Assembly: GCA_948567375.1 (NCBI GenBank)
Contig: OX419756.1
Coordinates: 52,218,333-52,282,332 of the forward strand
Direction of reading: 5' to 3'
Source of the DNA: Lunularia cruciata
Lineage: Eukaryota; Streptophyta; Marchantiopsida; Lunulariales; Lunulariaceae
Length of the DNA stretch: 64,000 nt
Shown here: one piece after another, positions 59,856 through 64,000 of the stretch
Position numbering within the stretch: the first letter of the stretch is position 1
Layout: every line of letters begins with the position of its first letter
Translations under genes and position numbers: made by a program
Notes under the pieces: model-generated
Told to the model about the DNA's origin: nothing
Seen by the model: only the letters and a program-made list of their open reading frames with translations
The model's database searches: none

Positions 59856-60889
59856 GAGAAGTGAGAATCAAGGAGAAATTGAGTACAAGAATTGAGGGTG
59901 TTGGTGGTATCTCCAAGCTTGGTTCATCGTTGGTGCCTCAATCATGATTCAAATTTCCTTGAGAGTGACCTTGTGTAGAAGCATTGGCCAAATTTTGATG
60001 AGAATGGAGTCAATTTCAAGCAATAGTGTTCAATTTGAGCTTAAGAGGTAAAAGCAGCACCAATTTGATACAAGTTGAGCTCACAATTGAAGGTGCAGTT
60101 TGAGTGGAATCTATCTCCTCAAATTAGAGATTTGGAGATCTCTATCCTTCCAATTTGGCTCAAGAAGAGATTTAGTGGAGAATTTGGCTATTAGCCAACT
60201 ACGTCAATGTACATTAGATTTTATGCTAGATTTGGTTGAGGATTTACGTCAAATTTTGGTCAGAGGAAATTTGATCTCATTCTTGGTGATCCTAATAGCT
60301 TAGGAAGTAGATACTCACTCCTATTATGTAAAATGCCAAATAGTAGCAGAGTTAGTCTAATGTTGATTTATGAGATTGAGGGTTTCATTTAGACTTCTTG
60401 TGATTGTTTTCCCTCCATTCTTTACTTCTTCTTTGTGCATTATATTTGTGTGAGGTGCTCTGAGTTTACAGCATTGGTGCTATGGTTTGCTTTCAATAAT
60501 GAAGTTGGAATGATGATCAGTTAGACTACTTGTGTTTCTCTCCAATGAGGTAGGAAGTGATGACATGCAGATTGTGAGAGCGAGTGTTGTGATGTCAAGT
60601 TACCAGCGCCATTTTCCCTAGTGTTAGAGCTACATTAGTGGGTGGTATTCAATTGGTGGTGGTCCTTGGTAGGGTACTTGCGGGTTTGCAGTTGCAGTTT
60701 GAGTCACTTTGTCACAATTGAGTCCTTTTGGGAATCCTAAGGAGATATCATGGTAATATGTAATGGGTTTACTTAGAATGGCACTCGGTATCAGTAGGTA
60801 TCTCAAGTCCTAGTGAGAGAAGAGATTGACTCTAAATTGGAGTTTGATATAGAGGCTAATTCAATTAAGAGTGCACTTAGTGTGTCCAC

Positions 60890-61190
60890 ACCATTGTTGT
60901 GGGACATGACAAGATTTATGGGGCCTCCAAAGGTCCTAGATGCTACTTTGGTATAGAGGTACCATTGAGTTGGATGACTTCATCCAAGAGTTTGATAGTT
61001 GGTGGGATTTGTAGCAAATACAAAACTTGACTTTGTTCACACCCTTCATGGCATAAAAGGAGTTGTTTCAGTACTTGGAGGGTCCACCAATGGACAATTA
61101 TCATGAGTTCAAGAGATCTCACTTGGAAGAGAGTAAGCTATGGAAACAATAGTGGTCTCCAATCTATGTCTCCATCACTTCAAACTTAAT
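60890..61190 (+). pseudogene. Family X gag remnant
   Basis: Capsid-like pieces in shifting frames: GPPKVLDATL, then DFIQEFDSWW, LTLFTPFMA, YLEGPPMDNYHEF. The spacing resembles the retrotransposon gag domain. Several stops. Confidence 0.5.
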
Positions 61191-61307
61191 TTCTAGGGTA
61201 GATTGGCAGCACCCACAAGTTTTAGCTCTAGTGGCATTGGAGGATCTCTTGGAGATGGTGCTACTATGAGTGGAGGTAACACTGCATGAGGTGGTGTAAC
61301 AATATGG

Positions 61308-61378
61308 AGTTTAGCGACAAAGTTAGTCGGGAGTTTAGCGACAAAGTTAGTCGGGAGTTTAGCGACAAAGTAGTCGGG
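61308..61378. repeat. 24-bp triplication in the chromovirus LTR
   Basis: Three units of AGTTTAGCGACAAAGTTAGT plus CGGG; the third lacks one base pair step (AAAGTAGTCGGG). The reverse LTR copy has a single diverged unit. Confidence 0.9.
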
Positions 61379-61411
61379 CTTACGAAGTAGCACATAAGAC
61401 AAAGTGGCCTA

Positions 61412-61662
61412 GAATATTCTGGAAGTATCTAGGAAGCTTCTTGGGAAGCTTCCCAGTTAGCTTAGCTTCCACCTTAAGTAAGTAGCTTCTAGAAGGAAGC
61501 TTCTAGAAGCTTCCAACTAGCTTAGCTTGCATGCCAAGAAGGCGGCTTCTAGAAGGAAGCTTCTTGAGAAGCTTCCTAGCTAACTTGGCTTGCACTCTAA
61601 GAAAGCGGCTTGAGGAAGCTTCTTGAGAAGCTTCTCAAGGACCTTGTATACTACCTATAAAT
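61412..61662 (+). promoter_or_regulatory. Heat-shock-element-like cluster and TATA box in the LTR
   Basis: Plant heat-shock elements are alternating nGAAn/nTTCn units. Correctly spaced runs are seen at 61412-61424 (GAAtaTTCtgGAA, three units) and 61496-61513 (GAAgcTTCtaGAAgcTTC, four units). Further two-unit GAAgcTTC or TTCtaGAA sites lie at 61433, 61445, 61487, 61547, 61556, 61568, 61615 and 61627. TATAAAT at 61656-61662 follows the last site by about 20 bases. The match to consensus is seen directly; heat control is inference. Confidence 0.55.
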
Positions 61663-61768
61663 ACCAAAGCTAAAGCTCATGCTAGGCATTCGGAGTTTTC
61701 ACTCATTCAAGTGTCCCAATGTGAGTTTCCATTCTCCTATTTCTGTCCTCGGTTTTGGTCTTTTACAT

Positions 61769-61780
61769 TGGTATCAAAGC
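61769..61780 (+). other. Chromovirus primer-binding site
   Basis: TGGTATCAAAGC one base after the LTR end. The initiator tRNA-Met complement is TGGTATCAGAGC, so there is one G-to-A difference. Confidence 0.85.
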
Positions 61781-62038
61781 AGGAATGGGATGGATGGAAT
61801 TTATGGACCACCAAATCCACTTCCACCAAACCATTGGGATTTTTGCATCCAAATACTACCCAAGCATTGTTTCACACAATTCATCGCCTCACACTTTGGA
61901 CAAGATTTTCTGCATATGATCACCATATCTGAGGAACCCTTGGTGCTTCCGGTTGTAACTTATGGAGAACGGTGGACGTGTTGTTTTTATGTGTTAATAA
62001 ATTAGATAGATTGGGAGTGGTGTGATAGAAGAGCAACC

Positions 62039-62204
62039 ATGGCGGCAATACCTGATGTTATCCTTGCTATGCAACAACAAATTGAGCACCTTACTCGATT
62101 GTTGGATGAACAAGATCTTCGACAACAAGAGCAGGTGGAGAGAGTACCAATTCGAGAAGGAGAAGATCGGATCAGATTCCCTAAACCCAAGGTATTTGAA
62201 GGCA
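62039..62204 (+). pseudogene. Chromovirus gag N-terminus
   Basis: From an ATG: MAAIPDVILAMQQQIEHL, a coiled-coil-like stretch, then IRFPKPKVFEGKN, the start of the gag capsid domain. The frame then meets RT sequence across a deletion and stops at 62225-62227. Confidence 0.7.
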
Positions 62205-64000
62205 AGAATCTCTGGAATTCCGGTTGATAGAGAGGATGTGAAAAAGACTACCTTTTGCACAAGGTATGGACATTTTGAGTGGAGAGTTCTACCTTTCGGA
62301 CTCACTAATGCTCCAGCAATCTTCATGGATCAAATGCATCGGGTGTTGGATGGACTATTGGATCGGTCAATGGTGGTATTCTTGGATGATATCTTAATAT
62401 ATAGCAAGACAGAGACAGAACATGTGAATCATGTGCGAGAAGTCCTAAGACAGCTACGATAATGGAAATTTTACTACAAGAAGTCAAAGTGTGCTTTTTG
62501 GTAGAAGGAGGTTACCTTCTTGGGTCATAAGATCTCATCAGAGGGGATCAAGATGGAAGAAGAGAAGATCAAGGCCATTACTGATTGGCCTACCCCAAAG
62601 GATGCTATAGAAGTACGGTCATTCAATGGATTGGCCATTTTTTACCGGCGGTTCATCCAGTATTATGCGCATGTGGCTGCACCATTGACTGACCTCTTGG
62701 GAAAGAACTCCAGCTTCCAGTGGAACACCAAACATGAAGAAGCATTCCAGAAGTTGAAACATATGGTGTCTTCAAGACCCATTCTTCAACCATATGATCC
62801 TCAACTGCTTTGTGTGGTTGATTTTGATGCTTCTAACTTTGCAATTGGAGCTATGTTGCAACAAGAATTTCCAGATGGGCTACATCCCATTGCCTTTGTG
62901 TCTCGCCAACTAAATACAACTAGAAGAAATTACTCTGCTCAAGATCAAAAACAACTTGCAATGGTATATGCCACCAAGGTATGGAGGCATTATCTCTTGG
63001 GGAAACAAGTGATCATGCGAATTGATCACAAGCCATTGTTGCAGACCTTACACCTGGAGCACATGAAGAGTCGACATCATCGATGGGAAGAGCAACTTCA
63101 ATTGTTCGACATCAAACTTGAGTACAAACCAGGTTGGTTCCATGTCATCCCTGATGCTCTATCACGACGACCTGATTTGAAGTCCCTTCCTCTCATCGCG
63201 GCAACAATTACGATGGTGTCAATTGACCCCAAGATCCATAACAAGTTTTGGTTAGCTCTACAACAAGATCCCTTTTTCCAAATGGTACATGGTCGTCTAA
63301 CAATAGATGACAAGGAGTACAACACCTTCTCCTTCAAGAAAGGCCTTCTATTCCATGCGGACCAGATCTATGTTCCAGCCAAAGGTGATCTTTGACTTGT
63401 GCGCCTTCAAGAAGCCCATGATTTACCCATCGCTGGTCACATGGGTGTGGACAAGACCTTGGGTACCCTCTAACGTCAATGGTGGTGGCCCAACATGACA
63501 CGAGATGTTCAAGAATTTGTCAAATCGTGTGAGAGCTGCCAACGTAACAAGGCCAGTAACCAGAAGCCAAGTGGACTCCTTCAACCACTCGCCATTCCAT
63601 CTGCTTATTGGGAGCATGGGAGCTTGGATCTCATCACATCCTTGCCAAAGACAAAACAAAGACACACCGCAATCATGGTGTTTGTGGATAAGCTTAGTAA
63701 GAAAATCCATTTGGCACCAACCTAGATACCGTGGATGCCCCAACCTTAGCGTAAATCTACTTCGACAATGTCTTCAAGCATCATGGGATGCCACATGTAC
63801 TCATCACTGACCGTGATCCTCAATTTATCGGGAAGTTTTGGCAAGCACTCTTCCAGATACTTGGCACCAAGCTTGCTTTGTCCACGGCCTATCATCCTCA
63901 AACTGATGGACAAACCGAACGTGCAAATCGTACATTGGAGGATATGTTGCGGGCCTTTGTCAATGTCCACCATACCAATTGGGATGAATGTCTTGCAGTT
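62205..64000 (+). pseudogene. Chromovirus pol (RT, RNase H, integrase), partial
   Basis: RT starts in its middle (VDREDVKKTTFCTRYGHF), shows LPFGLTNAPAIF and the catalytic FLDD near 62380. One TAA after RQLR and a TAG near 62502 interrupt it. From 62520 a 291-codon open frame covers the RT thumb, RNase H (VDFDASNFAIGAML, MRIDHKPLLQTL, DALSRRPD) and the start of integrase. Integrase continues with IAGHMGVDKTLGTL and CESCQRN zinc ligands, LDLITSLP (first Asp), LITDRDPQF (second Asp) and STAYHPQTDGQTERANR (Glu). A few stops and shifts break it. The C-terminus with the expected chromodomain lies outside the window. Confidence 0.85.

Larger units (their letters stand above)
59426..61294 (+). mobile_element. 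Ty3/gypsy family X, third copy (5' part)
   Basis: It begins with most of the X LTR (to about 59855, ending TAATTACA) and continues into an internal region the other two copies lack. Around 60890-61190 a broken gag reads RFMGPPKVLDATL, DDFIQEFDSWW and YLEGPPMDNYHEFKRS. It stops where the chromovirus LTR begins at 61295, so it was the target of that insertion. The rest may lie beyond the window. Confidence 0.65.
61295..61767 (+). repeat. Chromovirus 5' LTR
   Basis: 473 bp, TGTAACAATATGGAGTTT to GGTCTTTTACA, both ends confirmed by the reverse copy at 27684-28096. It contains a 24-bp triplication, a run of GAAGCTTC sites and a TATAAAT box. Confidence 0.85.
61295..64000 (+). mobile_element. Chromovirus (Ty3/gypsy), runs off the window
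   Basis: The 5' LTR (61295-61767), a PBS matching initiator tRNA-Met (TGGTATCAAAGC), the start of gag, then a fusion into RT, RNase H and integrase, open at the window end. Its LTR is the same family as 28096-27684, whose fragment carries a chromodomain, hence the chromovirus call. It is the best preserved element here, but gag's main part, protease and the first half of RT are deleted. Confidence 0.85.

Overview
The window is nuclear DNA of a land plant. The evidence is spliced plant-type genes with good GT/AG junctions (a PP2C phosphatase, a NudC/CS-domain protein), an intronless secreted legume-type lectin, degraded plant LTR retrotransposons, and a short nuclear copy of plastid rpoB. The rpoB fragment and the secreted lectin fit a seed-free plant (bryophyte-like) better than a flowering plant. 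That is a judgement from memory of the families, not a search result.

Layout. 1-6.2 kb: a PP2C55-like phosphatase gene (+) in four exons with a 3.3 kb intron. 6.2-11.3 kb: spacer that becomes a strongly AT-rich desert. 11.3-11.5 kb: a 21-bp minisatellite. 13.7-16.2 kb: two broken minus-strand genes, a UDP-glycosyltransferase and a coiled-coil protein. 16.8-21.5 kb: a whole but decayed Ty1/copia element with both LTRs. 21.7-23.9 kb: the 3' half of a Ty3/gypsy element (family X). 24.3-39.1 kb: two Athila/Tat-like Ty3/gypsy elements in tandem sharing their middle LTR (LTR-internal-LTR-internal-LTR). The first holds a reverse-oriented chromovirus fragment that itself contains a solo LTR; the second holds another reverse solo LTR. 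39.1-41.5 kb: a second copy of family X.

41.5-58.5 kb is the gene island: a lectin gene with TATA box and leader intron, a minus-strand NudC/CS-domain gene whose first and last exons I cannot find, an exon of a CxxC...CxxC protein resembling Arabidopsis At4g08330, and several tandem repeats. 58.5-64 kb is again repeat-rich: the rpoB insert, a LINE-like fragment, the 5' part of a third X element, and a fairly intact chromovirus that runs off the window end.

The genes do not form a pathway; this is ordinary interspersed plant chromatin. The most interesting signals are in the mobile elements: a cluster of heat-shock-element-like sites just upstream of the chromovirus TATA box, an extra zinc-knuckle reading frame ahead of gag in one Athila/Tat-like copy, an 18-bp palindrome at a frame switch in integrase shared by both tandem copies, and the three-level nest. 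Many breaks in the elements look like C-to-T or G-to-A changes, as expected for methylated, silenced DNA. I found no tRNA, rRNA or CRISPR array.
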